Below are positions 6,517 through 12,558 of a DNA stretch of 15,892 nt, piece by piece. This stretch comes from Thermoplasmata archaeon. GTDB lineage: Archaea; Thermoplasmatota; Thermoplasmata; Thermoplasmatales; Aciduliprofundaceae. Made by a program: the position numbers and the translations under genes. Location of the stretch: NCBI GenBank assembly GCA_021163705.1, contig JAGGTO010000101.1, positions 1 to 15,892 on the forward strand, read 5' to 3'. Numbering within the stretch: the stretch's first letter is position 1; each line of letters begins with the position of its first letter. The notes under the pieces are model-generated. The model was not told where the DNA came from and did not search any database. It saw only the letters and a program-made list of their open reading frames with translations.

Positions 6517-6969
6517 TCATTCCTCCTTAAGGTAACCCTCAGCCTTCATATGCATTAGAAGATGATTCCTACTTTTAAATGTGCCTCCCTTGGCCAGGCG
6601 ATAGAATCTGCGATATGTAGATGGATCTATTTTCCCGCTATCTCTGAGATCCTTCAAGGTTCTCCTTATACTTCTTATTGTTTTTATCCATCTGAGCTTT
6701 CTTGGATATCTTGCATACTTCTTTCCCTTTCGCGATCCAGGCCCCTTTCTCCTCCCCTTCTCTTTCTGTCTCTTCAGGTAATTTGCTCTTACCCTGGATG
6801 TACCTCTCTTGGGAAGCTTCTTTATCAAGCCTCTCTTTATCAGGAACCTCACATCCTCTCTCGTTACAGCCTCCTTTATTTCTTCCAAGGCATTTGGATC
6901 CATCCACACCCTGTCTTCGCCGCATTTGAAGATATCCGCTGCTATTCTTCTCTGAAATTTAACATCCAT
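6517..6969 (-). CDS. rpl19e: Large subunit ribosomal protein L19e (eL19)
   Basis: An archaeal/eukaryotic-specific 50S protein, 150 residues from the ATG at 6969. It shows the N-terminal QRRIAADIFKCGEDRVWMDP segment, the helical IKEAVTREDVRFLIKRGLIK region, and the strongly basic linker RQKEKGRRKGPGSRKGKK (about residues 85-103), which embeds in rRNA. The C-terminal helical region contains YRRFYRLAKGG and ends LKEE. A GTG three codons upstream (6978) is in frame but is part of the SD itself (GAGGTG), so the ATG 6 nt further on is the start. The final codons AAG GAG GAA TGA supply the SD for L18. No eL19 from bacteria exists, so this gene alone marks the window as non-bacterial. Confidence 0.96.
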   Translation of the reverse strand: MDVKFQRRIAADIFKCGEDRVWMDPNALEEIKEAVTREDVRFLIKRGLIKKLPKRGTSRVRANYLKRQKEKGRRKGPGSRKGKKYARYPRKLRWIKTIRSIRRTLKDLRDSGKIDPSTYRRFYRLAKGGTFKSRNHLLMHMKAEGYLKEE

Positions 6970-6970
6970 C

Positions 6971-7384
6971 TCAGTCACCTCTCCTCATCGGATTTAATAT
7001 TCTAATATTAAGTTCTTCTGCTCTCTTTTCTATCTCCATTCTCTTCTTCACGCCTACCCTACTGGCTATTCTTGCGGCTTCTCTCTCGGGATTTATCTTC
7101 TCAAGCTCCTTTACATTGTGGACCAGAACTTCTCTAAACCCGGAAGGATGAAGTCCTCTCACCTTTCGAGGGCCACGGTAGCCAGAATCTACCACTGGAG
7201 GCCGATATCCTTTATGTTCCCTCATCTTTGAATGTTTTCCCTTGGGTCTTCTCCAGTGATCTCCCAGTCTCTTATATCTGAACCATTCTTGTCTTCTAAA
7301 CCATGGCCTCACACGATTCAGATTATTGCGAATTCTTAGGAGTCTCTTCTCCTCATCACTTAATTTAGGCTTTATCTTGACCAT
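6971..7384 (-). CDS. rpl32e: Large subunit ribosomal protein L32e (eL32)
   Basis: An archaeal/eukaryotic-specific 50S protein of 137 residues. The family core is visible: NLNRVRPWFRRQEWFRYKRL near the N-terminus, then WRRPKGKHSKMR, GYRPPVVDSGYRGPRKVRGL, HPSGFREVLVHNVKELE, and a C-terminal AARIASRVGVKKRMEIEKRA helix. Some archaeal L32e proteins carry a long acidic or helix-hairpin-helix N-terminal extension; this one has only about 20 residues before the core. The ATG at 7384 follows the L6 stop by 5 nt with SD GGGGTG 6 nt upstream. It is separated from the chosen L19e start by a single base. Confidence 0.95.
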   Translation of the reverse strand: MVKIKPKLSDEEKRLLRIRNNLNRVRPWFRRQEWFRYKRLGDHWRRPKGKHSKMREHKGYRPPVVDSGYRGPRKVRGLHPSGFREVLVHNVKELEKINPEREAARIASRVGVKKRMEIEKRAEELNIRILNPMRRGD

Positions 7385-7389
7385 TCATT

Positions 7390-7926
7390 TCACCCCTTCT
7401 TCACTATATATATTCCATCCTGGAATACCCTAGGATCACGATTTTTTATTCTTGTAGCCTTCTCAATATTTGCTGCAGTTTGACCTGCGTGTTCCTTGTT
7501 TATGCTTCTCACGATAACTGTATCTCCCTTAACTTCCACCTTTGAATCTCCAAATATCTCCGCATATCTCGGAGCTCTCTCACCCATGAAGTTCTCAATA
7601 ACCACCTTTCTTCCCTTCACCGTAACTTTCATTGGGAAATGAGCATAAACTATCTTCAGATGATATTCAAAACCCTCCGTCACTCCTTTTATCATGTTGA
7701 GCACATGCGCCTTCCAGGTACCTGCCAACGAGTATTCTTTCTTCTTTGGTAAGGGACAGAAGATCACTATCTTTCCATCCTCTATGCTTAACTTCACCCG
7801 TGTGTGTTTGAATTTTCGAATTATCTCCCCTTTTGGACCCTTGATATGTAGATTGAAACCATCCAGTCTCGCCTCAATATTTGATGGGATTTCGATTTCG
7901 TGTCTTACTATATCTGCAACTGGCAT
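7390..7926 (-). CDS. rpl6: Large subunit ribosomal protein L6 (uL6)
   Basis: A 178-residue L6 of the 50S subunit (L9 in eukaryotes), located near the factor-binding site. It has the duplicated L6 fold. The first copy includes HIKGPKGEIIRKF and ends in GTWKAHVLNMIKGVTEGFEY. The second contains FPMKVTVKGRKVVIENFMGE and GDTVIVRSINKEHAGQTAANIE, followed by a C-terminal DPRVFQDGIYIVKKG. Length and motifs are normal for archaea. The ATG at 7926 has SD GAGGTG 6 nt upstream, overlapping the TGA stop of S8. The last codons (AAG GGG TGA) form the SD for L32e. Confidence 0.97.
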   Translation of the reverse strand: MPVADIVRHEIEIPSNIEARLDGFNLHIKGPKGEIIRKFKHTRVKLSIEDGKIVIFCPLPKKKEYSLAGTWKAHVLNMIKGVTEGFEYHLKIVYAHFPMKVTVKGRKVVIENFMGERAPRYAEIFGDSKVEVKGDTVIVRSINKEHAGQTAANIEKATRIKNRDPRVFQDGIYIVKKG

Positions 7927-7936
7927 TTAGATCACC

Positions 7937-8326
7937 TCAGTAAACATAGGCCAACAGTTTTCCACCAACACCCATCTTTTTTGCATCGCTGTGTGTCATC
8001 ACACCCCTGTTGGTGGTGATTATCAGTATCCCAAAATCCTGGGCAGGAAGATATCTTGCTTCAAATTTCTCCATCTCATCCTTCTTTACAGAGAACCGTG
8101 GCTTTATTGCACCGCACTTGTTTATGGTGGGACTTAGCCTTACTCTATATTCACCACCTCTTCCATTTTCCACATACTCAAACTCCTCTATGTAAGCATG
8201 ATCCTGCATTATCTTCAGAACTCTACCTATAAGCTTCGAGGCTGGCCTTATCACTACCTCCCTGCGACCTGCACGGGCAGCATTGTTGATACGCGAAAGA
8301 GCATCACTCAGTGGATCATTTTGCAT
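7937..8326 (-). CDS. rps8: Small subunit ribosomal protein S8 (uS8)
   Basis: A 129-residue S8 (S15a type in eukaryotes), a primary 16S rRNA binder of the platform. It begins MQNDPLSDALSRINNAARAG. The family elements follow: KLIGRVLKIMQDHAYIEEFE, a GGEYRVRL strand, INKCGAIKPRFSVKKDE, and a C-terminal DFGILIITTNRGVMTHSDAK segment that carries the conserved T-N-GVM/H-A rRNA-binding pattern. The ATG at 8326 has SD GAGGTG 7 nt upstream. An ATG immediately after the SD is out of frame and is ignored. The gap to S14 is 11 nt and to L6 10 nt. Confidence 0.97.
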   Translation of the reverse strand: MQNDPLSDALSRINNAARAGRREVVIRPASKLIGRVLKIMQDHAYIEEFEYVENGRGGEYRVRLSPTINKCGAIKPRFSVKKDEMEKFEARYLPAQDFGILIITTNRGVMTHSDAKKMGVGGKLLAYVY

Positions 8327-8337
8327 TTTTCATCACC

Positions 8338-8499
8338 TCAGGAATATTTTCTGAATCCGAGCTCGTAGGCCACTTCCCTAAAGCACTGCCTACAGAGCCG
8401 TAAGCCATATCTCCTTATTATCCCCCTTTTTCTACCACATCTCACACAACCTTCGCTTCTTCCAAACTTCTTCTTCGGTCTGAGCTTAACACGGACCAT
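8338..8499 (-). CDS. rps14: Small subunit ribosomal protein S14, zinc-binding type (uS14)
   Basis: A 53-residue protein found by translating the gap between L5 and S8. It begins MVRVKLRPKKKFGRSEG and ends FREVAYELGFRKYS. It has the zinc-ribbon pattern Cys18-x2-Cys21...Cys36-x2-Cys39 (CVRC and CRQC) of the short S14/S29 type found in archaea, eukaryotes and many bacteria. It packs into the head of the 30S subunit. The ATG at 8499 shares one base with the TAA stop of L5 (TAATG), and a full SD GGAGGTG lies 5 nt upstream. The gene sits between L5 and S8, as in essentially all spc clusters, which confirms the call in spite of its small size. Confidence 0.97.
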   Translation of the reverse strand: MVRVKLRPKKKFGRSEGCVRCGRKRGIIRRYGLRLCRQCFREVAYELGFRKYS

Positions 8500-9035
8500 T
8501 ATTCCACCTCCAGAATATTGAGATTGAACTTCTCACGCATATATTGCATGGTTTCCTCTCTCGTAACCCTATGCCTGGTCGGAATCTTCCTCCTCTTTAT
8601 TCTCCTTCTGGCAACCCTGTAACCTCCTCTTCTCTTAAATACCACACTAACATCCATTCCAAATATGCCTATCTCAGGATCATATTTCATACCTTCAAAA
8701 TCAGTATAATCGCTAATTCCAAAATTTAGATTCCCCTGGGAATCGAAGGAGTAATTGGCCACCTTGAAATCCTTAACCCATAGGGCACGGCGAAGAAAAT
8801 CCTCCGCTTCCTTACCTCTCAATGTAACCTTTAATCCTATTGGAAGCTTTTTCCTTATGTTGAAATCTCTTATGGTTTTCTTTGCAAGAGTCTGCACAGG
8901 TTTTCTTCCTGTAAGGAGTTCTATTACCTTCATTGCCCTTCTAAGCTTTTCTCCAGCCTCTCCTACCCCAATGTTAATAACGACCTTGTCGATGACTATA
9001 TCTCTCATTGGATTCTTTCTCTTCTCTTCTTTCAT
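8499..9035 (-). CDS. rpl5: Large subunit ribosomal protein L5 (uL5)
   Basis: A 178-residue archaeal L5 (L11 in eukaryotes), which binds 5S rRNA and contacts tRNA in the P site. Family elements: MRDIVIDKVVINIGVGEAGE near the start, the ELLTGRKPVQTLAKKTIRDF segment, then IGLKVTLRG, an FGISDYTDFEGMKYDPEIG stretch and FGMDVSVVFKRRGGYRVARR. The ATG at 9035 lies 8 nt after GAGGTG and overlaps the S4e stop by 4 nt (ATGA). A second in-frame Met (residue 10, MRDIVID) is where many archaeal L5 proteins begin, but it has no comparable SD. The basic C-terminal tail resembles archaeal relatives. Confidence 0.96.
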   Translation of the reverse strand: MKEEKRKNPMRDIVIDKVVINIGVGEAGEKLRRAMKVIELLTGRKPVQTLAKKTIRDFNIRKKLPIGLKVTLRGKEAEDFLRRALWVKDFKVANYSFDSQGNLNFGISDYTDFEGMKYDPEIGIFGMDVSVVFKRRGGYRVARRRIKRRKIPTRHRVTREETMQYMREKFNLNILEVE

Positions 9036-9742
9036 AAGGCGCTCACCTCAGGTATCACTACTTCTGGCTTTCCTATTCCCACCACAAATACATTGCTCTT
9101 TGTGGTCTCTACACCTTCCTCAAATCTCACAATATTCTCTTGAGGACCTCTTATTACAACATACTCCTCAACATGAAGGAGCTTTCCTCTATGCTTACCA
9201 CCTATTATCATTGCTACACTTCCTTTGGCCAGAGGATAATGCGCTATGATCTCCTGAGAGGGTACCTTTATCTTGAGCACATCATTTGTCCTGTACTTAT
9301 TCTCCTCCAATACTATGTTTCTCCCATCATGCAAATTTAACTGTATCTTTCCTCCCTTAACAGCTGTTTTGTTCTCTATCCTCACAAGTTTCCATTCTGC
9401 GTGATCCTCCGGGATCTCCACGATTCTCAATTTGCCTCGGGAATCATAGAGCACGCGGTAGTTCTTATCCAGCGTTTCTATGCTCACCACATCCATGAAA
9501 CCCACAGGGAATTTCAAATCAGTTATGACCCTTCCATCAACCTTTACAACCCTCTGGGCCAAAATTTTCTTTATCTCCCTCCTGTTGTGTCCAAGATGGA
9601 GCATGTCCCTTAGGACTATAAGGAGGGGTAAAGATTTATCCGCAGGATGTGGACCAGGTGAAGGCTTGGGAGCAAACGGATACTCTTTTCTAGGTATTAC
9701 CCAGACCTTTGGTGCTGTGAGTCTCTTCATGTGCCTACTCAT
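9032..9742 (-). CDS. rps4e: Small subunit ribosomal protein S4e (eS4)
   Basis: An archaeal/eukaryotic 30S protein of 236 residues from the ATG at 9742. Domains in order: an N-terminal region with HMKRLTAPKVWVIPRKEYPF and PSPGPHPADKSLPLLIVLRD, an S4-like RNA-binding domain (LGHNRREIKKILAQRVVKVD), the central S4e domain (KTAVKGGKIQLNLHDGRNI), and a C-terminal KOW motif (GSVAMIIGGKHRGKLLHVEE). An upstream in-frame ATG at 9748 is one base after the SD GAGGTG, while 9742 is 7 nt away, so I choose 9742. The start overlaps the end of L24 by 8 nt, and its SD lies inside the L24 acidic tail. Confidence 0.95.
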   Translation of the reverse strand: MSRHMKRLTAPKVWVIPRKEYPFAPKPSPGPHPADKSLPLLIVLRDMLHLGHNRREIKKILAQRVVKVDGRVITDLKFPVGFMDVVSIETLDKNYRVLYDSRGKLRIVEIPEDHAEWKLVRIENKTAVKGGKIQLNLHDGRNIVLEENKYRTNDVLKIKVPSQEIIAHYPLAKGSVAMIIGGKHRGKLLHVEEYVVIRGPQENIVRFEEGVETTKSNVFVVGIGKPEVVIPEVSAL

Positions 9743-10238
9743 TCTCATTCACCTCTTCTTCCTCATTCTCCTCATTCATTTCTTCCTTCTCTTCCTCTTT
9801 CTCCTCACTTTCCTCCTCTACTACTTCTTCCACAGCCTCTTCCTCTTTTTCCAGTTCCTCGGCGGATATTCCTCTCTTTTCCTCAGCTAACCTGTAGAGC
9901 TTCTCTTTCCTCTTTGGATCGCTAAGATTTAATTTGATTATCATAAGATTGGAGGGATCAAGCCATCTCTGAACACTCTTATTATCTGTTCTTCGTATAG
10001 TGACTCCTTCTACCGCAACCTTCATCTTCTTTAAGTTAACCTCAACAACCTTTCCCTCATGACCTTTAGCACTGCCCCTCATAACCCTAACAATATCTCC
10101 CTTTCTTACTACAAAATTTCTCACTCCATATCTAGCGTAAAGCTCATCACTGAGATGTGATCTCATCATCTTTCTCCTCACATGCTTTGGTGCTTCATAT
10201 ATCATTTTTCTCTGCTTCCTTGGCTGATATGATACCAT
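9735..10238 (-). CDS. rpl24: Large subunit ribosomal protein L24 (uL24) with acidic C-terminal tail
   Basis: The archaeal/eukaryotic (L26-type) L24, an early 23S rRNA binder near the exit tunnel. From the ATG at 10238 it has 167 residues: the basic N-terminus with QPRKQRKMIYEAPKHVRRK, DELYARYGVRNFVVRKGD, a KOW motif GDIVRVMRGSAKGHEGKVVE (47-66), and IRRTDNKSVQRWLDPSNLMI (81-100). After about residue 126 comes a roughly 40-residue tail almost wholly Glu with a few Lys, Asn and Val. Typical archaeal L24 is about 120 residues, so this tail is extra and probably disordered. An in-frame GTG at 10247 belongs to the SD GAGGTG (10250-10245); the ATG 6 nt later is preferred. The tail's last codons hold the SD for S4e. 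Confidence 0.95.
   Translation of the reverse strand: MVSYQPRKQRKMIYEAPKHVRRKMMRSHLSDELYARYGVRNFVVRKGDIVRVMRGSAKGHEGKVVEVNLKKMKVAVEGVTIRRTDNKSVQRWLDPSNLMIIKLNLSDPKRKEKLYRLAEEKRGISAEELEKEEEAVEEVVEEESEEKEEEKEEMNEENEEEEVNENE
9740..9755 (-). promoter_or_regulatory. Ribosome binding site and tandem ATG of rps4e inside rpl24
   Basis: GAGGTG (9755-9750), A, ATG (9748), AGA, ATG (9742). The second ATG has the 7-nt spacing. In the L24 frame the same bases read Glu-Val-Asn-Glu-Asn, almost the end of its acidic tail. Confidence 0.75.
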
Positions 10239-10248
10239 CTTTCTCACC

Positions 10249-10647
10249 TCATACTATTATGCTCGCAATGGCCGCAATTCTCGGCCACCTTTCTGCGGCT
10301 TCTCTTGCCACAGGACCTTTTATCTCGCTTCCCTTTGTCTCTCCTGTAGGTGTCACTATCACTGCTGCATTATCATCAAACTGAACCCAGGTGCCGTCAG
10401 CCCTTCTAAATGGACGGCGCTGTCTAACTATCACAGCGGGGAATACCTTCTTGCGCATATCAGGAGTGCCCTTCTTAACACTCACCACCACCATGTCTCC
10501 AACTCCTGCAGAGGGATATTTTCTTGCAACACCATGGTATTTCAGAACCTGGATAATCTCCACTTCCTTGGCACCGGTGTTATCAGCGCATATTAATCTT
10601 GCCCCCGTGGGCAGTCCCCTAGTTTGCTTACCTGCAATACCTTTCAT
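10249..10647 (-). CDS. rpl14: Large subunit ribosomal protein L14 (uL14)
   Basis: A 132-residue archaeal L14 (L23 in eukaryotes), at the 50S face that contacts the 30S subunit. Recognisable elements are TRGLPTGARLICADNTGAKE (9-28), the barrel strand IIQVLKYHGV, VGDMVVVSVKKGTPDMRKKV with its conserved KKG, AVIVRQRRPFRRADGTWVQF, and DNAAVIVTPTGETKGSEIKG, followed by the usual archaeal ending RWPRIAAIASIIV. The ATG at 10647 has SD GAGGTG 7 nt upstream, overlapping the S17 stop. The gap to L24 is 10 nt and its TGA stop overlaps the SD of L24. Confidence 0.97.
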   Translation of the reverse strand: MKGIAGKQTRGLPTGARLICADNTGAKEVEIIQVLKYHGVARKYPSAGVGDMVVVSVKKGTPDMRKKVFPAVIVRQRRPFRRADGTWVQFDDNAAVIVTPTGETKGSEIKGPVAREAAERWPRIAAIASIIV

Positions 10648-10653
10648 TCTCTA

Positions 10654-10983
10654 TCACCTCTGTAGCTTCTCCACTATAACAAAACTCACACTCTTGCTTA
10701 GGGGCCTACACTCCATGAATTTAACATGATCCCCTACCTTCGCATTTATGCAGGGTGGATTATGCACATGATACCGGCTCCTTCTCTTCTCATATCTCTC
10801 ATATTTTTTGTCATATCTCAGATACTCTCTCTCCACTACCACGGTTTTTTCCATCTTATCTGAAATAACCACACCTTCAAGGATTATGCCTCTAACTTTC
10901 AAATGCCCATGAAACGGACAGTTCGGATCATCACACTCTTTCTCCGGTGGTTTCACATCTATTCCTATATCTCTTGCACTCAT
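10654..10983 (-). CDS. rps17: Small subunit ribosomal protein S17 (uS17)
   Basis: A 109-residue archaeal S17 (S11 in eukaryotes), a primary 16S rRNA binder. The N-terminal archaeal extension includes CDDPNCPFHGHLKVRG (17-32), a Cys/His cluster normal in archaeal S17. The OB-fold follows with GVVISDKMEKTVVVEREYL, then a basic KKYERYEKRRSRYHVHNPPC segment and VGDHVKFMECRPLSKSVSFV. The ATG at 10983 overlaps the rnp1 stop by 4 nt (ATGA), with SD AAGGAGGA upstream inside the rnp1 tail. L14 follows after 6 nt. Confidence 0.97.
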   Translation of the reverse strand: MSARDIGIDVKPPEKECDDPNCPFHGHLKVRGIILEGVVISDKMEKTVVVEREYLRYDKKYERYEKRRSRYHVHNPPCINAKVGDHVKFMECRPLSKSVSFVIVEKLQR

Positions 10984-11261
10984 TTTCCTTTCCTCCTTAT
11001 GAGTTTTTTAATCCTCTCATGGGGCCTGTAGTTTATATCATCCCCATTTATCACAATCTCCTTTCCATTGAGTTTTATCCTGAATTTTGCACCCTTTTTC
11101 ATTATCTTCTTCTCACCTTTTGAGGTTTCAATAATTAGCATGTGATATGTTTCATCAACTATTCTGCCCTCTATACCTTTCTGATTTGGATTCGTGGATT
11201 CTTCAACCTTCGCATATAATCCGATCAGCTCATGCATTTTCAGATTCTTTTCAGTTCTCAT
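10980..11261 (-). CDS. rnp1: RNase P protein component 1 (Rpp29/Pop4 homologue)
   Basis: One of the protein subunits of archaeal RNase P, which with the RNA subunit and partners such as Rpp21 removes the 5' leaders of tRNA precursors. The 93 residues show the Rpp29 Sm-like barrel: HELIGLYAKVEESTNPNQKG, then GIEGRIVDETYHMLIIET, a KKIMKKGAKFRIKLNG strand pair, and a basic C-terminal helix RPHERIKKLIRR. The ATG at 11261 overlaps the L29 stop by 4 nt, and GGTG is 8 nt upstream. Placement between L29 and S17 is the classic archaeal position. In several other euryarchaea a SUI1 (aIF1) gene lies between L29 and rnp1; here it is missing. Coexpression links tRNA processing to ribosome synthesis. Confidence 0.95.
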   Translation of the reverse strand: MRTEKNLKMHELIGLYAKVEESTNPNQKGIEGRIVDETYHMLIIETSKGEKKIMKKGAKFRIKLNGKEIVINGDDINYRPHERIKKLIRRKGK

Positions 11262-11452
11262 TCGTTCATCACCGTCAGTATTCTTGCAATCTGCCTTTTC
11301 AGGCTCCTTATCTTACCCGGGCTCGGAGGAGCACCGCCCATGGCACTAACACCCATCTCATGCATGAGCTCGCGGCGGAGCTCAGCTAGCTTCTTTTTTC
11401 TCTCTTCCTCGCTCATCTGTCTTATTTCCTTCGCCTTCAGCTCTCTGGGCAT
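11258..11452 (-). CDS. rpl29: Large subunit ribosomal protein L29 (uL29)
   Basis: A 64-residue helical hairpin protein (L35 in eukaryotes) at the exit of the peptide tunnel. From the ATG at 11452 it shows AKEIRQMSEEERKKKLAELR, RRELMHEMGVSAMGG and the C-terminal KIRSLKRQIARILTVMNE, a normal L29 pattern. Two in-frame ATGs compete: the one at 11458 is one base after the SD GAGGTG (11465-11460), while 11452 has 7 nt, so I choose 11452. The first 71 nt lie inside rps3 in another frame. The conserved LKAKEIRQMS start of L29 is within that overlap, so L29 cannot begin after the S3 stop without losing it. The 3' end overlaps rnp1 by 4 nt. Confidence 0.94.
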   Translation of the reverse strand: MPRELKAKEIRQMSEEERKKKLAELRRELMHEMGVSAMGGAPPSPGKIRSLKRQIARILTVMNE

Positions 11453-12092
11453 TTTCATTCACCTCTTTATTTTCTTCTTTTTGCTCCTCTTCCTCCTCGG
11501 CAGGAGGTGGAAGAATGTTTATTTCATCCGGTAGCTTCACATCCGGAGGCATGATCTTTACCGTCACTCCTATGATTCCCGGCTTGGTTTTTGCCGTGGC
11601 ATATCCTATCTTTACAAGTTCTGCAGGTTTTCCATTGTATTTTATTGTGCCAGCCATGAATTTTTCAGTTCTTGCCCTATCCCCTGTGAGTTTTCCGGAA
11701 ATTATTATCTGAGCTCCCTTAGCACCAGCTTCCATTATCCTGCGAAGCGTGGAATGTCCTGCTCTCCTGAAATGCCATCCTCTCTCCAGCGCTGCAGCAA
11801 GCTTTTCCGCCATTATTTGAGCATTCAAATATGGATTTGGAGATTCCTTCACTTCAATTGTTGGATTCTCAACTTCGAAATCTCTCTGAAGCTTCTCCGT
11901 AAGCTCCTTTATTTTCGCTCCTCTTCTTCCTATTATTAGCCCCGGTCTCTCAACCTCAAGCACGATCCTCGTACCCAGTGGAGTACGCTGAATCTCGAGC
12001 CCTCCAAATCCTGCAACACTCGCCTCTTTCATGAGATATTCTTTTATCAGCAATCGTCTCACATTCTCCCTCACAAATATTCTCTCATCCAT
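11382..12092 (-). CDS. rps3: Small subunit ribosomal protein S3 (uS3) with long charged tail
   Basis: A 236-residue archaeal S3 at the mRNA entry of the 30S subunit. It has the N-terminal DERIFVRENVRRLLIKEYLM, a type II KH domain with the GLIIGRRGAKI loop (51-61), the conserved NPYLNAQIMAEKLAAALERG (86-105), and the S3 C-terminal domain with GAQIIISGKLTGDRARTEKF (126-145) and IGVTVKIMPPDVKLPDEI (174-191). From about 197 a charged tail follows: a Glu run, then Lys, Asn, Arg and Gly. The second half of this tail is written over the start of L29. The start at 12092 (7 nt after GGAGG) is preferred to the ATG at 12098, which abuts the SD. L22 ends 3 nt upstream. Confidence 0.95.
   Translation of the reverse strand: MDERIFVRENVRRLLIKEYLMKEASVAGFGGLEIQRTPLGTRIVLEVERPGLIIGRRGAKIKELTEKLQRDFEVENPTIEVKESPNPYLNAQIMAEKLAAALERGWHFRRAGHSTLRRIMEAGAKGAQIIISGKLTGDRARTEKFMAGTIKYNGKPAELVKIGYATAKTKPGIIGVTVKIMPPDVKLPDEINILPPPAEEEEEQKEENKEVNENAQRAEGEGNKTDERGREKKEAS
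11450..11465 (-). promoter_or_regulatory. Ribosome binding site and tandem ATG of rpl29 inside rps3
   Basis: GAGGTG (11465-11460), then A, ATG (11458), AAA, ATG (11452). The second ATG has the 7-nt spacing used across the cluster. In the S3 frame the same bases read Glu-Val-Asn-Glu-Asn. Confidence 0.75.
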
Positions 12093-12094
12093 AT

Positions 12095-12547
12095 TCATTC
12101 CTCCTCGCTTCTCTCCTCCAAGATCACTTCGATGTGAACCCTATCTCTTCTGATTTCTGTGGATCTTCCGTAGGCTCTGGGGGTGTAAGACTTGAAAACC
12201 CTTCCCTTATGGGCTGCAATGTGCATTATGTAAAGATTGTCTATGTCCAGATCATTGTTCTCTGCATTGGCCTCTGCATTTTCAAGGACCTTGAGAATAT
12301 ATTTTGCCTCCTTAACAGGATACTTTCCTGGACCCATGCCCTTTCTGTGGGATATGGAGTCAAGATACCTGAAATAGGGAACTGCCCTCTTTTTCTTTAT
12401 AACGTCCTCCAGGAAATTCTTTGCATCCTCTAGCCTCATTCCCTTTAATGCTCTGCACAGATTCACAGAGTCTTTTAGCGATAGGGGCAAATCTCTTCCG
12501 AAAGATTTCGCATATTTGTCTCCTTCAACTTTGATGCTATAGGGCAT
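12095..12547 (-). CDS. rpl22: Large subunit ribosomal protein L22 (uL22)
   Basis: A 150-residue archaeal L22 (L17 in eukaryotes), lining the peptide exit tunnel. Elements: the N-terminal PYSIKVEGDKYAKSFGRDLP, SLKDSVNLCRALKGMRLEDA, a VPYFRYLDSISHRKGMGPGK hairpin, YPVKEAKYILKVLENAEANA, and the tunnel loop region HIAAHKGRVFKSYTPRAYGR with its TEIRRDRVHIEVILEE ending. Two in-frame ATGs exist; 12547 lies 7 nt after GAGGTG, while 12553 is only one base after it, so I choose 12547. The ending (AGC GAG GAG GAA TGA) doubles as the SD for S3. Confidence 0.95.
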   Translation of the reverse strand: MPYSIKVEGDKYAKSFGRDLPLSLKDSVNLCRALKGMRLEDAKNFLEDVIKKKRAVPYFRYLDSISHRKGMGPGKYPVKEAKYILKVLENAEANAENNDLDIDNLYIMHIAAHKGRVFKSYTPRAYGRSTEIRRDRVHIEVILEERSEEE

Positions 12548-12558
12548 TCTCATTCACC

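Noticed and set aside
8755..9249. Plus-strand open frame of 164 codons opposite L5 and S4e
   Set aside because: Hydrophobic-looking by reverse reading of Lys/Glu-rich codons; no motif and fully antisense to real genes.
10239..10247. Longer L24 start at GTG
   Set aside because: The GTG is part of the GAGGTG ribosome binding site; the ATG 6 nt further fits all neighbours. The same reasoning rejects GTG starts for L23 (14008), L19e (6978) and adkA (2692).
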